DNA of 64,000 nucleotides, from positions 1,778,009 to 1,842,008 of the forward strand of contig NZ_CP004350.1 in NCBI RefSeq assembly GCF_000550785.1, in the 5' to 3' direction. Shown piece after piece: positions 26,640 through 35,688 of the stretch (positions are counted from its first letter, which is position 1; each line of letters begins with the position of its first letter). The notes under the pieces are model-generated. The model was not told where the DNA came from, searched no databases, and saw only the letters and a list, made by a program, of their open reading frames with translations. The DNA is from Corynebacterium casei LMG S-19264. GTDB taxonomy: Bacteria > Actinomycetota > Actinomycetes > Mycobacteriales > Mycobacteriaceae. The position numbers were made by a program, and so were the translations under genes.

Positions 26640-28496
26640 CTAGATATTGCGGACTGGATACTTGGTGGCCAAAGCATTTTGCATGTTCTTGATAATGGAG
26701 AAGGCATCTCGCAGATTCTCCCGCTCCATGCCCGAGAGCTGCTTCGGATCGATGTGATAGTTCGGCTGCTGGCCCGCGCGAATCTGCGAAGCCTGGTGCT
26801 TCAAAGTAATTGAGCGCAAATAATCAAAAGCATCCAACAGATTCTGACTTCCCGCTGGGCTCACCGTCTTACCCGATGCCTGGCGCAGGCGTTCCCTGGT
26901 TTCCACCGAGGAATGCCCGGCAGACAGCGCATAGAGCCTCGCCATCTGCACGATGCCCGCGGTGCCGCCCTTCTTCACATCAAGGGTGTTGGCGTACTCG
27001 CCAGAACGCTCCACCACCAGGCCTTTAAAGAAGGTCAGCGGTGGTTCCCGGCGCGCTGCTAGTGATGCTAGATGTGCGTGCATGCGGCGCGCATTGGTTC
27101 CATGGCTAACTGCCGAGTCATGGACTTCTTGTCCGAGTTCGTTGCTGCCGGCTATCACCCGGAAGTCGAAGAAGATCTGCGCGTTTAACAGCGCATCTGG
27201 CTCTGGCGCGCCAATCCAGGTGGAGAAGGTCTTCTCCCATTCACTGACCGTCATGCGCCATTGCGGGTTCATGGCCATCATGTCCCCTGGGCACAACACC
27301 TGCCCTGCCCTATCCAGGCCCAGGCAAACAAACTCCGTGAGCTTCTGGAAGTAGGAGTTGTGGTCGGCGTGCACGAAATCATCGGAAAGCACCAATGCGT
27401 TGTCTTGGTCGGAGGCCAAGACCATCTCCCTGCGACCCTGGGAGCCGACTGCGACGAAAGCGAAGTCCACCGGCGGCTTGCCAAACTTCTCTATGCCAAG
27501 GGTGAACAACCGGCGCGCCACGGAATCTGCCGCGATAGTAATCATGCCTGCTGTCTCTTCCGGCGCCGCCCCGCTTTCAATGAGCTGGGCAACGACCTTG
27601 GTGGTACGAGTAAACGCATCCGCGAGCTCATCCACCGAATTCTTGCGCGACAAATCCGCGGTGAGAAACACCGGATCATTGTGCAGCAAACGCGCGATAT
27701 CATTCTGCGTGACAATGCCTGTCACCGTGCCCTTATCCACCACGGGAAGGTGATGAATCTTGCGCTCTGACATGTACATGAGCGCCTCCATGGCCAAAGA
27801 ATCCGAGCCCAGCGTGAGCAAATCTTTGGTCATGACATCCGCCACCGGCCGTGCCGTATCAACCCCCTGTGCGACTACCCGGCCGCGCATATCGCGATCC
27901 GTAATGATGCCAAGGAGCTCATCGCCCTCAATGACCAGCAAGGAGGACACACTGTATTCCTCCATGCGCTGCGCCGCCTCCCGAATGCTCAAATCCGGCG
28001 GGCAGGAGCGCGGCTTCGCAATCTTGACGTCATGGATATGCGTGCGCAGCACATTGGTATTCGCGCCGGCATTAGTAATCTCCTCCGCCGCCGCGCGGAT
28101 ACGCCGCGACTGCGAGGAATAAAAGCGCGAAATATCCGGATAGTGCTTGGACAGCTGCATGAACACCTCACGCGGCATCTCATACACCAAGGAATCCTCC
28201 ACCGCCTCCATGCGGTAGCGCGAGGCATTAGTTCCCATCAGCGTGGAGTACCCGAAAGTCAGCCCCGGATCGCGGCGGTCTAGCAGCACATTATCCGGGC
28301 CCAAAATATCAATGGCACCTGAGCGGATAATGCGCAGGTGATCATTGGCTTCCTCAAAATCCAGCACGATCTCCCCGCGCCGGATATAGCGCACCGTCAA
28401 CTTGGATGCCAGCGCCGCCAGCTCCTCCTCCGGCAAATGCCGGTAGGGCTCAATGGACGCGAGGAAGTTTTGAACCTCTTCTAATTCGACGCTCAT
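26640..28496 (-). CDS. cNMP-binding/CBS/DUF294 nucleotidyltransferase protein
   Basis: 618 residues from ATG 28,496 (MSVELEEVQNFLASIEPYRH), 11 bp after the lipoprotein stop. Domains: cyclic-nucleotide-binding fold (about 10-130), two CBS repeats (about 165-285; IREAAQRMEEYSVSSLLVIE and MEALMYMSERKIHHLPVVD), a DUF294 nucleotidyltransferase-like domain with GSQGRREMVLASDQDNALV (about 355-375) and a DUF294 C-terminal helical domain. The GSxGR...D-x-D pattern is kept, so activity is possible. Substrate unknown; likely senses adenine nucleotides through CBS. Probable operon with the exonuclease. Confidence 0.85.
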   Translation of the reverse strand: MSVELEEVQNFLASIEPYRHLPEEELAALASKLTVRYIRRGEIVLDFEEANDHLRIIRSGAIDILGPDNVLLDRRDPGLTFGYSTLMGTNASRYRMEAVEDSLVYEMPREVFMQLSKHYPDISRFYSSQSRRIRAAAEEITNAGANTNVLRTHIHDVKIAKPRSCPPDLSIREAAQRMEEYSVSSLLVIEGDELLGIITDRDMRGRVVAQGVDTARPVADVMTKDLLTLGSDSLAMEALMYMSERKIHHLPVVDKGTVTGIVTQNDIARLLHNDPVFLTADLSRKNSVDELADAFTRTTKVVAQLIESGAAPEETAGMITIAADSVARRLFTLGIEKFGKPPVDFAFVAVGSQGRREMVLASDQDNALVLSDDFVHADHNSYFQKLTEFVCLGLDRAGQVLCPGDMMAMNPQWRMTVSEWEKTFSTWIGAPEPDALLNAQIFFDFRVIAGSNELGQEVHDSAVSHGTNARRMHAHLASLAARREPPLTFFKGLVVERSGEYANTLDVKKGGTAGIVQMARLYALSAGHSSVETRERLRQASGKTVSPAGSQNLLDAFDYLRSITLKHQASQIRAGQQPNYHIDPKQLSGMERENLRDAFSIIKNMQNALATKYPVRNI

Positions 28497-28506
28497 GCGC
28501 CTTAGA

Positions 28507-30174
28507 CTACTGGTAAGACACGAACCATGGGCGTGGATTGACCCCATAAGTTTGGGTTGGGTCAAACATCGGGGTGTCTTCATCAATGAAGTTCTTCCAC
28601 GCCATGAAGAAATCAGGGCTCAGGCCTTCACGCATGGCGTTCCAGGTATCCAGCTTCTGCCCGGCGTCACCATGTCCATCCGCGTGCAGGATAAACGACA
28701 ACTCTGGGTGGTCTGTGCGAATCTGGTCCCTATCGCGCAGCATCTGCAACTGGAACTGGTGCAATATAACGCCCTTTTGTGGCAGCTCATTATCTCGGAC
28801 CAGCTGCGCCAACCACTCGGTGACCTCATTGACCTCTTCGGCCTCCACATGGCCCACGTTGGTCATTGGCACCTCATCCGGGCCAATCTTCCACTCTGGG
28901 TCCAACGCCAAGCCCACGTTGGGGTGCTTGAGCAAGTCCTCATACATCTTTGCCTGATCAAGCAGGCGCGCGCGCCCTGGCTGCAAGTCCAAGAAGGCAT
29001 AGCCGCCGGCTTCTGTAATCGCGTCAACGTATGGGCGCAGCTCGTCTGGGTCTGACTCATTGCTGTAGTCACCATCTCCACCAGGCGCATCTGATGCCAC
29101 CGTTGCAATAATCTCAAACGCCGGCACCACCGGATAGTCCGTGAGCTCCTGGTACTGATTGGCATAATCCTGCGCCAGCTTCACCGCCTCTTCTGGGTTC
29201 TGCTCCCCCATCACACCCAGCGCCGCACCGGATGGATGGCCGTACAGCGCCACCATGCGACGGCCTGGGAACACCAGTCCGCCACCGCCTGGCAGCTCAC
29301 CATTAGCCGCCAGCTTGACCTGGGCATCAAATTCTTCCTGCGTGCCAAAGCCGGCCCCCAATGCCACCGCATTGCCTTCTGCAATAGCCGCCATCGACTC
29401 CGACGTCGCACGCGGATCAGCTGCCGCCAACACCTGCACCGGCGCACCCGCCGCACGTGCTGTAGCCACCTGCGCCACATTAGTCCCCGGTCCAACGAGC
29501 ACCTGCGGCATGCCATCTTGGCCATCATTCGGACCTTCTAGCGCCGCCAGCTCCGCCATTGAGGTCGGTGCTGCATTTACATTCGCCGCGTCACCTTCGG
29601 TAGCCTCCGCATCCTCTGCGGAATCTCCCTCTTGCGCGCCGCCGACCTGGAAGTCAATATCCGTATCCGCCAGCGCCGGGTCCGCACTCAAATCAAGACC
29701 CCACGCAATAACTTCCTTCGGCGCGAGCTCTTTAATCTTCGCCTTGGCTTCTTCGCCGTCTGCACCATCAGGGATGATCATCATCGGCGCACCGGCATTA
29801 ACCGCCGTCTGTGCCGCCGCATACTGATCCGCTTGTTCCGCGCCCGCGACCATCAACTGCTCCGATGACGGATCATTGTCTCCCGCATCTGCCGGGAAGA
29901 AGTGCTGCGCCGCCGCCACACCAGACGGATCTGCATCCGACAATGCCGTCGGCGAATCCACCGCAAAGCTTGGCGCTGTTGGCGCATCCTGCGACGCCGA
30001 CTGCCCATCCTGAGCGTTGTCATCACCGGAAGTAAACACGCTGCACGAAGCGACCATCAAGGCCGCAGCCACAGTCGCCACGACCACACGACCCCGACGC
30101 CGCAACTGACGGCGACCAGCTACTGCGTTGGTACGGTCTTCGGCCTGCGAATTAGAAACAAATTGAGTGTTCAT
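28507..30174 (-). CDS. Secreted lipoprotein with cell-wall-binding-like repeats and a barrel-like C-terminus
   Basis: 555 residues. Seen: a basic N-region, hydrophobic segment and lipobox VASC (about 41-44), so the mature protein starts at Cys and is membrane-anchored outside. A low-complexity acidic Ala-rich stretch follows. Residues about 105-300 resemble cell-wall-binding repeat 2 units (AAAQTAVNAGAPMMIIPDG, then IKELAPKEVIAWG). The C-terminal half has alternating beta/alpha segments (YAFLDLQPGRARLL, VGLALDPEWKIGP, GVILHQFQLQML, LSFILHADGHG), like a TIM-barrel hydrolase. The repeat region matches the lipoprotein at 34,594. No catalytic assignment is possible. Confidence 0.8.
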   Translation of the reverse strand: MNTQFVSNSQAEDRTNAVAGRRQLRRRGRVVVATVAAALMVASCSVFTSGDDNAQDGQSASQDAPTAPSFAVDSPTALSDADPSGVAAAQHFFPADAGDNDPSSEQLMVAGAEQADQYAAAQTAVNAGAPMMIIPDGADGEEAKAKIKELAPKEVIAWGLDLSADPALADTDIDFQVGGAQEGDSAEDAEATEGDAANVNAAPTSMAELAALEGPNDGQDGMPQVLVGPGTNVAQVATARAAGAPVQVLAAADPRATSESMAAIAEGNAVALGAGFGTQEEFDAQVKLAANGELPGGGGLVFPGRRMVALYGHPSGAALGVMGEQNPEEAVKLAQDYANQYQELTDYPVVPAFEIIATVASDAPGGDGDYSNESDPDELRPYVDAITEAGGYAFLDLQPGRARLLDQAKMYEDLLKHPNVGLALDPEWKIGPDEVPMTNVGHVEAEEVNEVTEWLAQLVRDNELPQKGVILHQFQLQMLRDRDQIRTDHPELSFILHADGHGDAGQKLDTWNAMREGLSPDFFMAWKNFIDEDTPMFDPTQTYGVNPRPWFVSYQ

Positions 30175-30266
30175 CAGTTGCCAATGTTACTGCCGTGGCA
30201 CGTGTTTATCCGTAACGCCAAGGGGCCAGGGGTAAACACTTCGATAACAAAGCTCCCCCTACGGGA

Positions 30267-30761
30267 CTAGCCCTCAGTAGAACGACCAAGCAATCGAGCC
30301 TTTTCCTCATCCGAAATCTCACGCGATTCACGGTTGATGACGTAGCGGCGAACAAAGATCCATACCGCGGGCACACCAATGAGCGCAAAGAGTGCCAGGG
30401 CGTACCACAGCACCGCCGCGATACCCGTTTCCACAGTGACTGACATGAGGTAAATCCCCAATGCAAGGACAAAACTACCCAAAGCCATCAGCGAGATCTC
30501 TCCGACTCCGAAGGTAGTGTGAAAATGAAGATTGCGCAGGCTCTTCTTGTACCCCACCGATGCATCATTGCTAGACACGATGCCCTTGTCTGCCCCGAAG
30601 TCATGTCCCTGCGACTCCAGTTCATCAAACAGCCGCGCTGCTTCCTGCAATGCTTTTGCTCGCTCGAGCTCATCAGACACCGAGAACCGCGATAACAATG
30701 TGTAAAGCATGACTATCGCCGAAACAACCAAGCCTAAAAGTTCAATGACATCAAGTGACAT
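30267..30761 (-). CDS. Small membrane protein of unknown function
   Basis: 164 residues from ATG 30,761, chosen for GGGAG seven bases upstream. Three hydrophobic helices: about 6-24 (VIELLGLVVSAIVMLYTLL), 86-108 and 113-135, with a cytosol-like charged loop between the first two and a charged C-terminus. No family recognised. The gap to the lipoprotein gene is 92 bp, so a shared transcript is possible. Confidence 0.7.
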   Translation of the reverse strand: MSLDVIELLGLVVSAIVMLYTLLSRFSVSDELERAKALQEAARLFDELESQGHDFGADKGIVSSNDASVGYKKSLRNLHFHTTFGVGEISLMALGSFVLALGIYLMSVTVETGIAAVLWYALALFALIGVPAVWIFVRRYVINRESREISDEEKARLLGRSTEG

Positions 30762-30872
30762 GTGCAATCTCCCAGTATTACAAAGCTCTTAAATCTCCGC
30801 TACTGACAGCGGCGTCTACCGCCCAGGGCCCACTGCGGGTACACGGCCGGGTAAAGGCCCCAAATATATGAG

Positions 30873-30919
30873 TATTCCCCGTCCTGGCTTCAGATGTTCC
30901 TGAGCCAAGACGGGGAATA
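30873..30919. terminator. Terminator of leuB
   Basis: TATTCCCCGTCCTGGCT pairs with AGCCAAGACGGGGAATA apart from two internal mismatches. It lies 45 bp past the leuB stop on the minus strand. Confidence 0.7.
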
Positions 30920-30963
30920 ATGCGACCCCTTCTTCGAAGAGGCCCTCTTAGTGCTGCGACTAA

Positions 30964-31980
30964 TTAGGCAAGTGCTGCTGCGATGCGGTCGCCGACCTCA
31001 ACGGTCTTGACCTGTGCGTCGCCGCGGGCGGAGACATCTTCCGCCACTGCATTTTCAATGCGCTGTGCGTTGTCTTCATCGCCCAAGTGGCGCAGCATCA
31101 ACGCTGCGGACAGGATTGCTGCGGTTGGGTCAGCAATGCCCTGGCCGGCGATATCCGGTGCGGAACCGTGTACTGGCTCGAACATGGATGGATTAACGCC
31201 AGAGGAGTCAATGTTGCCGGAGGAAGCCAGGCCAATGCCGCCTGCCACTGCACCAGCAAGGTCAGTGAGGATGTCGCCGAAGAGGTTATCGGTGACAATA
31301 ACGTCATAACGGGATGGGTCAGTAACCATGTAGATGGTGGCCGCGTCAATGTGGTTGTAGTCCACCTCAACATCTGGGAATTCTGGTGCGACCTCATCAA
31401 CGGTGCGCTGCCACAAGTCACCAGCGTTGACCAACACGTTGGTCTTGTGCACCAAGGTCAACTTCTTACGGCGGTTCTGCGCGCGGCTAAAGGCATCACG
31501 CACAACGCGCTCCACACCATAGCGGGTGTTCTGAGAAACCTCAGAAGCCACCTCATGCTCAGTCCCCTGACGCAGGGTGCCGCCGTTGCCGGCGTACAGA
31601 CCCTCAGTGCCCTCACGCACAACCACGAAGTCAATCTCGCCTGGGTTAGCCAAAGGAGAAACCGCGGTTGGGTACAGCTTGGATGGACGCAAGTTCACGT
31701 GGTGGTCCAGCGCGAAGCGCAGCTTCAACAGCAAACCGCGTTCCAGGATTCCTGGCGGAACCTTGCCTGGTGCACCAACCGCACCCAGCAAGATAGCGTC
31801 ATGTTCACGCAACGAAGCCAGGTCATCATCAGTGAGCAGCTCACCGTTGTTGAGATAACGCGTTGCGCCGAGATCAAAATCAGTAGTCTCAATATCATCG
31901 CGTACAGCGCGCAGTACCTTTACTGCTTCCGCTGTAACCTCTGGGCCGATTCCGTCGCCGCCGATAACCGCAAGTTTCAT
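30964..31980 (-). CDS. leuB: 3-Isopropylmalate dehydrogenase
   Basis: 338 residues from ATG 31,980 ([15 protein letters not shown]), preceded by AAAGGTG. Oxidises and decarboxylates 3-isopropylmalate in the leucine branch. Seen: GDGIGPEV near the N-terminus, substrate Arg region [19 protein letters not shown], catalytic [24 protein letters not shown], and the metal/NAD block [20 protein letters not shown] with [15 protein letters not shown]. Actinobacterial short form of the family. Monocistronic by context, with its own terminator. Confidence 0.96.
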   Translation of the reverse strand: MKLAVIGGDGIGPEVTAEAVKVLRAVRDDIETTDFDLGATRYLNNGELLTDDDLASLREHDAILLGAVGAPGKVPPGILERGLLLKLRFALDHHVNLRPSKLYPTAVSPLANPGEIDFVVVREGTEGLYAGNGGTLRQGTEHEVASEVSQNTRYGVERVVRDAFSRAQNRRKKLTLVHKTNVLVNAGDLWQRTVDEVAPEFPDVEVDYNHIDAATIYMVTDPSRYDVIVTDNLFGDILTDLAGAVAGGIGLASSGNIDSSGVNPSMFEPVHGSAPDIAGQGIADPTAAILSAALMLRHLGDEDNAQRIENAVAEDVSARGDAQVKTVEVGDRIAAALA

Positions 31981-32149
31981 TATGTGAAACACCTTTCTCA
32001 TAGGGTGGATAAAACTAGCTTAGTGGAACTACCCACGAGTTGCTAGCATTACCCACCTTTGATCCTCACCTCTCCCTTTTAAGTAGCGTAGATTCGAAAG
32101 TATTGCCCGCACGGGAACTAATTCCGAACGCTGAAAGCAGGCACGCAAC

Positions 32150-32728
32150 ATGGACATAGGATTCAACGCCGGCCAATTCTTATGGGGAACATTCATCTTC
32201 GCGGTTGTCCCCACCACATTCATCATGCTGCTGGTGTTTGATACCTCGCAGCGTTTGAACAGGAGGCGTGGAGAGATTGACCCCTCGACGGGCACAGCCA
32301 AAGGCACGCCAAAGCGCTTCATGCCAGTATCTGGCATGGCGCTGGCCTTTCTTGCCGGACTTGTATCGGGCTTGCTCTGGTTGACCTGGGACGGCAGCTC
32401 AGGGCCAGTGAACTTCTTCCAGCACGGGATGTCCAATCAGTTCATGGTGTGGCAGGTCATCTGCTGTGGCATCACCATCATTGCCCTCAGTGGATTAGTT
32501 ACCCCCAAGTACTCGCGGCGCTCGGGCGTCCTCCCTACCGTGACGGTCTTCAGCGCCGCGGGCTTCACCACGTTCTTCTGCTTCGGAGTCTCCTACGGTG
32601 TCAGCACCCAGGAGGGCGTGGGGGTGCTCTTCTCTTACGCGGGCATGAACCTCATGCTTTTAATCACCAACGGAATCCTGCTCGCGCTACTGAGGTCGCG
32701 CGGCTCACAATCAGAAGGCCCTCTCTAA
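32150..32728 (+). CDS. Integral membrane protein of unknown function
   Basis: 192 residues, four to five hydrophobic segments (about 8-28, 60-82, 98-116, 128-150, 158-180). No recognised family. Diverges from leuB and converges on serA. Two perfect inverted repeats follow or overlap the stop (32,718-32,736 and 32,743-32,784). Confidence 0.7.
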   Translation: MDIGFNAGQFLWGTFIFAVVPTTFIMLLVFDTSQRLNRRRGEIDPSTGTAKGTPKRFMPVSGMALAFLAGLVSGLLWLTWDGSSGPVNFFQHGMSNQFMVWQVICCGITIIALSGLVTPKYSRRSGVLPTVTVFSAAGFTTFFCFGVSYGVSTQEGVGVLFSYAGMNLMLLITNGILLALLRSRGSQSEGPL

Positions 32729-32736
32729 GAGAGGGC
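32718..32736. repeat. Perfect palindrome over the stop codon
   Basis: GCCCTCTCT and AGAGAGGGC separated by one base; the stop codon of the membrane-protein gene lies in it. It may stabilise the 3' end of the mRNA. Confidence 0.5.
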
Positions 32737-32742
32737 AAAACT

Positions 32743-32784
32743 AAAGAAACGCCAGACATCGTCAAGCAATGCTGGCGTTTCTTT
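32743..32784. terminator. Bidirectional terminator between convergent genes
   Basis: AAAGAAACGCCAG (32,743-32,755) pairs with CTGGCGTTTCTTT (32,772-32,784). T-rich on plus and also on minus, fitting both the membrane-protein gene and serA. Confidence 0.8.
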
Positions 32785-32850
32785 CTGCCTGCTTAAGTCT
32801 CTAACCAACCTGAGTCGATTTCAAGCCCTAAGCAATGGCTTTTATGTTTC

Positions 32851-34437
32851 TTAAGCGTCGAAGTTGACCTGGAGGGACGTAGCTTCGAGCTTGTCCTGGA
32901 TGTCGGCGATGAGCTCATCGTTGACCTCGCGCTCGACGCGAAGAATAAGCACTGCGGCGTCATCCTTCTTACCCTGGGTCAAGGCAGCTGCCTGGATGTT
33001 GATGCCGGCGCCGCCGAGAACGGAACCAACAACACCCAGCGCACCTGGGCGGTCAGTGTAGGAGAAGAACAGGTTGCGGCCGGTAGCACGCATATCAACG
33101 CCGCGGCCATCAATGCGAACAATCTTCTCAACGCCGTCAATGCCCGTCAATGCGCCCTCAAGAACCGAGGTGTCGCCGTCAGCCGAAATGGTCTTAACGC
33201 GGACAGTCGAGTTGTGGCCCTTTGCTTCCTCAGTGGAAGAAACCTTGACGGTGACGCCACGGGATTCAGCGATGGACATAGCGTTGACGAAGGTAACTGC
33301 CTCGCTGGTAACACCGGAGAACAGACCGCGGACTGCGGAGAGGCCAAGGACCTCAACGTCCTCGGTGGAGAGCTGACCGCACGCGGTGACCTCAATAGCC
33401 ACTGGTGCTGAGCGCAGCAGCTTGCCGGAAGCCAAGCCCAACTTGCGAGCCAAGTCGAGCCAACCTGCAACCTCTTCGCCGACGCGACCGCCAGAAACGT
33501 TGACTGCGTCTGGCACGAACTCGCCAGCCAGTGCCTTCAGCACGGACTCAGCAACGTCGGTACCAGCGCGGTCCTGCGCCTCAACGGTGGAAGCACCCAG
33601 GTGTGGAGTGACAACAACCTGTGGAAGCGCAAACAGCGGGGAATCCGTGCAAGGCTCAGTGGAGTACACGTCAAAGCCCGCACCCCAGTGGTGACCGGCC
33701 TTAATGGAATCAGCCAAAGCCTGCTCATCAACCAGGCCGCCACGGGCTGCGTTGATGATGATCTGGCCCTTCTTTGCCTTCGCAAGCAACTCCGCGGAGA
33801 ACATGCCAGCGGTCTCAGGGGTCTTTGGCAGGTGGATGGTGACAAAGTCAGAGCGGCTCATCAGCTCTTCCAACTCCACCAGCTCCACGCCCAGGGATGC
33901 TGCACGTGCTGGGTTTGCATATGGGTCATACGCGACGATTTCGGTCTCAAATGCCTTCAAGCGGTGCGCGAAGAGCTGACCAATGTGGCCAAAGCCGACA
34001 ATGCCGACGGTCTTGCCGTAGATTTCCACGCCCTTGAAAGAAGAACGCTTCCACTCGCCCTCACGCAAAGTGGCATCAGCCTGAGGTATCTGGCGTGCGG
34101 TGCTCAGCAGCAGCGAGATTGCGTGCTCACACGCGGAGTGAATGTTAGAAGTAGGTGCGTTAACAACCATGACGCCGCGTGCAGTAGCTGCAGGCACATC
34201 AACATTGTCCAGACCCACGCCTGCGCGGCCGACAATCTTCAGGTTATTAGCTGCTTCCAGAACTTCTTCATTCACGGTGGTAGCAGATCGAACCAGGAGG
34301 GCATCTGCCTCTCCTACTGCTGCGAGCAGTTCATCACGGTTTGGTCCATCAACCCAGCGGACCTCAACGCCGTCTCCCAACGCTTCGACGGTGGATGGGG
34401 CAAGTTTGTCGGCAATTAAAACGACCGGCTTCGACAT
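32851..34437 (-). CDS. serA: D-3-phosphoglycerate dehydrogenase
   Basis: 528 residues, the long form with an intervening domain and a C-terminal ACT domain, as in mycobacteria and corynebacteria. First step of serine synthesis. Seen: NAD loop [10 protein letters not shown] (about 148-157), [11 protein letters not shown], catalytic HLGAST (about 279-284), the allosteric-substrate-binding domain (about 310-450) and the ACT region (about 455-528; [20 protein letters not shown]). The long form is serine-inhibited in related genera. The 156-bp upstream gap holds short inverted repeats (GGTCAC/GTGACC near 34,505) but no clear operator. Confidence 0.96.
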   Translation of the reverse strand: MSKPVVLIADKLAPSTVEALGDGVEVRWVDGPNRDELLAAVGEADALLVRSATTVNEEVLEAANNLKIVGRAGVGLDNVDVPAATARGVMVVNAPTSNIHSACEHAISLLLSTARQIPQADATLREGEWKRSSFKGVEIYGKTVGIVGFGHIGQLFAHRLKAFETEIVAYDPYANPARAASLGVELVELEELMSRSDFVTIHLPKTPETAGMFSAELLAKAKKGQIIINAARGGLVDEQALADSIKAGHHWGAGFDVYSTEPCTDSPLFALPQVVVTPHLGASTVEAQDRAGTDVAESVLKALAGEFVPDAVNVSGGRVGEEVAGWLDLARKLGLASGKLLRSAPVAIEVTACGQLSTEDVEVLGLSAVRGLFSGVTSEAVTFVNAMSIAESRGVTVKVSSTEEAKGHNSTVRVKTISADGDTSVLEGALTGIDGVEKIVRIDGRGVDMRATGRNLFFSYTDRPGALGVVGSVLGGAGINIQAAALTQGKKDDAAVLILRVEREVNDELIADIQDKLEATSLQVNFDA

Positions 34438-34593
34438 GTTCTACGATCCTTATGGAAATTGGAGTGATCAGTGGCTCGTGATCAGTGGCGGTACATCAAT
34501 TCAAGGTCACCGTAGTGACCGTGCAGTGGGAATTGGGCGGCGCACCAGAGCCTATCGAGTAGTCTATGACAAGAGTTGTGGTCTGTCGTGCTG

Positions 34594-35523
34594 CTAGCTC
34601 ATGGACTCAGCTGACGTCGGAGAATTCCAACCTTGCCTAATCCTATCGGTTAACAGGTTGGTATCCCCAAACTGGGGGCTTAGTGCAACCAAAGGTCCGT
34701 TTTCCAGACCCGAAACCAGCGCCATTTGCTGCTTGGAATCTCGCGGATCACCGGTTGGCATAATCCACACATCACCGCCCCAGGCATTAGCATTCGCGAT
34801 AGATGCCACCGAGGATTCCGGGGTGCCAATAATGACCGGTGACATGCCAGAATCACGGCGCGACTGTGCCGGAATTGGTTGAGTCTCCCACTGTTCCTCG
34901 CGATACAAAGGCTCCCACGCAGCCTTCAACTCAGTATGCGCTGTGGGATCCAAATCAGCGACAGCCTGCGCCATATCCTCCGGAGCAGCAACTACTTGGC
35001 TGGTGAATTGAAAGGCCGTCATCTCCCCCAATGCACTAGTTGTACCCGGGTCATGCAGAATCTCAATCTCGCCGCTCGTAGCCGCGAAAGGAACTTTACC
35101 TACAAGCAAAATACGCGTGGTTCCAAGGTGGTCCATCTGCGCGATAAGCTCGCTGCGAATCGAGTCATCATATGTCACCATCGGCGCGCGCTGCGCCACC
35201 GCAATGGATGCCGCACGCAGCTTCGCCGAGTCTGTGTTTTCTGAGATGACGATGGAGTTCGACCCAGCAGGCCCAAAGAACAACTCCACCGATTCCAGCC
35301 CCCACGGGTCCGGCAGAACGTGAACCTCATCGCGGAACTGCTCCTGCACCAAACGGTTGTGGTTCTCAGTCTCAGCCTGAGAGAGGCTTATCTGATCATC
35401 TTCCAAGCTAAACACCGCCCGTGTCACCACTGGCTCAGTCTGGCGAAAACACGAAGAAAGACTTAACACCATACCGGCGGTCAGGACAGCTGCGATTGCT
35501 TTGGTGAAACTCCTATTGCGCAA
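34594..35523 (-). CDS. Secreted lipoprotein with cell-wall-binding-like repeats
   Basis: 309 residues. Signal peptide [20 protein letters not shown] with lipobox LSSC (Cys about 25). Middle part ([39 protein letters not shown]) resembles cell-wall-binding repeat 2. The C-terminal part ([40 protein letters not shown]) lines up with a segment of the lipoprotein at 28,507 (VLVGPGTNVAQVATARAAG, VLAAADPRATSESMAAIAEG). So it is a shorter paralogue lacking the barrel-like C-terminus. Function unknown; envelope-located. Confidence 0.75.
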   Translation of the reverse strand: MRNRSFTKAIAAVLTAGMVLSLSSCFRQTEPVVTRAVFSLEDDQISLSQAETENHNRLVQEQFRDEVHVLPDPWGLESVELFFGPAGSNSIVISENTDSAKLRAASIAVAQRAPMVTYDDSIRSELIAQMDHLGTTRILLVGKVPFAATSGEIEILHDPGTTSALGEMTAFQFTSQVVAAPEDMAQAVADLDPTAHTELKAAWEPLYREEQWETQPIPAQSRRDSGMSPVIIGTPESSVASIANANAWGGDVWIMPTGDPRDSKQQMALVSGLENGPLVALSPQFGDTNLLTDRIRQGWNSPTSAESMS

Positions 35524-35688
35524 CCGCCCTATCCCTTCTCATCTCTGTTTTCGCTTCTGCTTGTTGCAGACAATGGTGAACCGTCTACTCGGGTTCAAGA
35601 TACTACAAAGAGCTCCTTGTTACACAGCGTGGATAGTGCTGAGCAACCGGCGGTGTCACTGCGCCTTCTTTAGCCGAGTGAAAGTCCT

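Noticed and set aside
31087..32046. 319-codon open frame antisense to leuB
   Set aside because: LeuB is complete and conserved; the antisense product is composition-biased.
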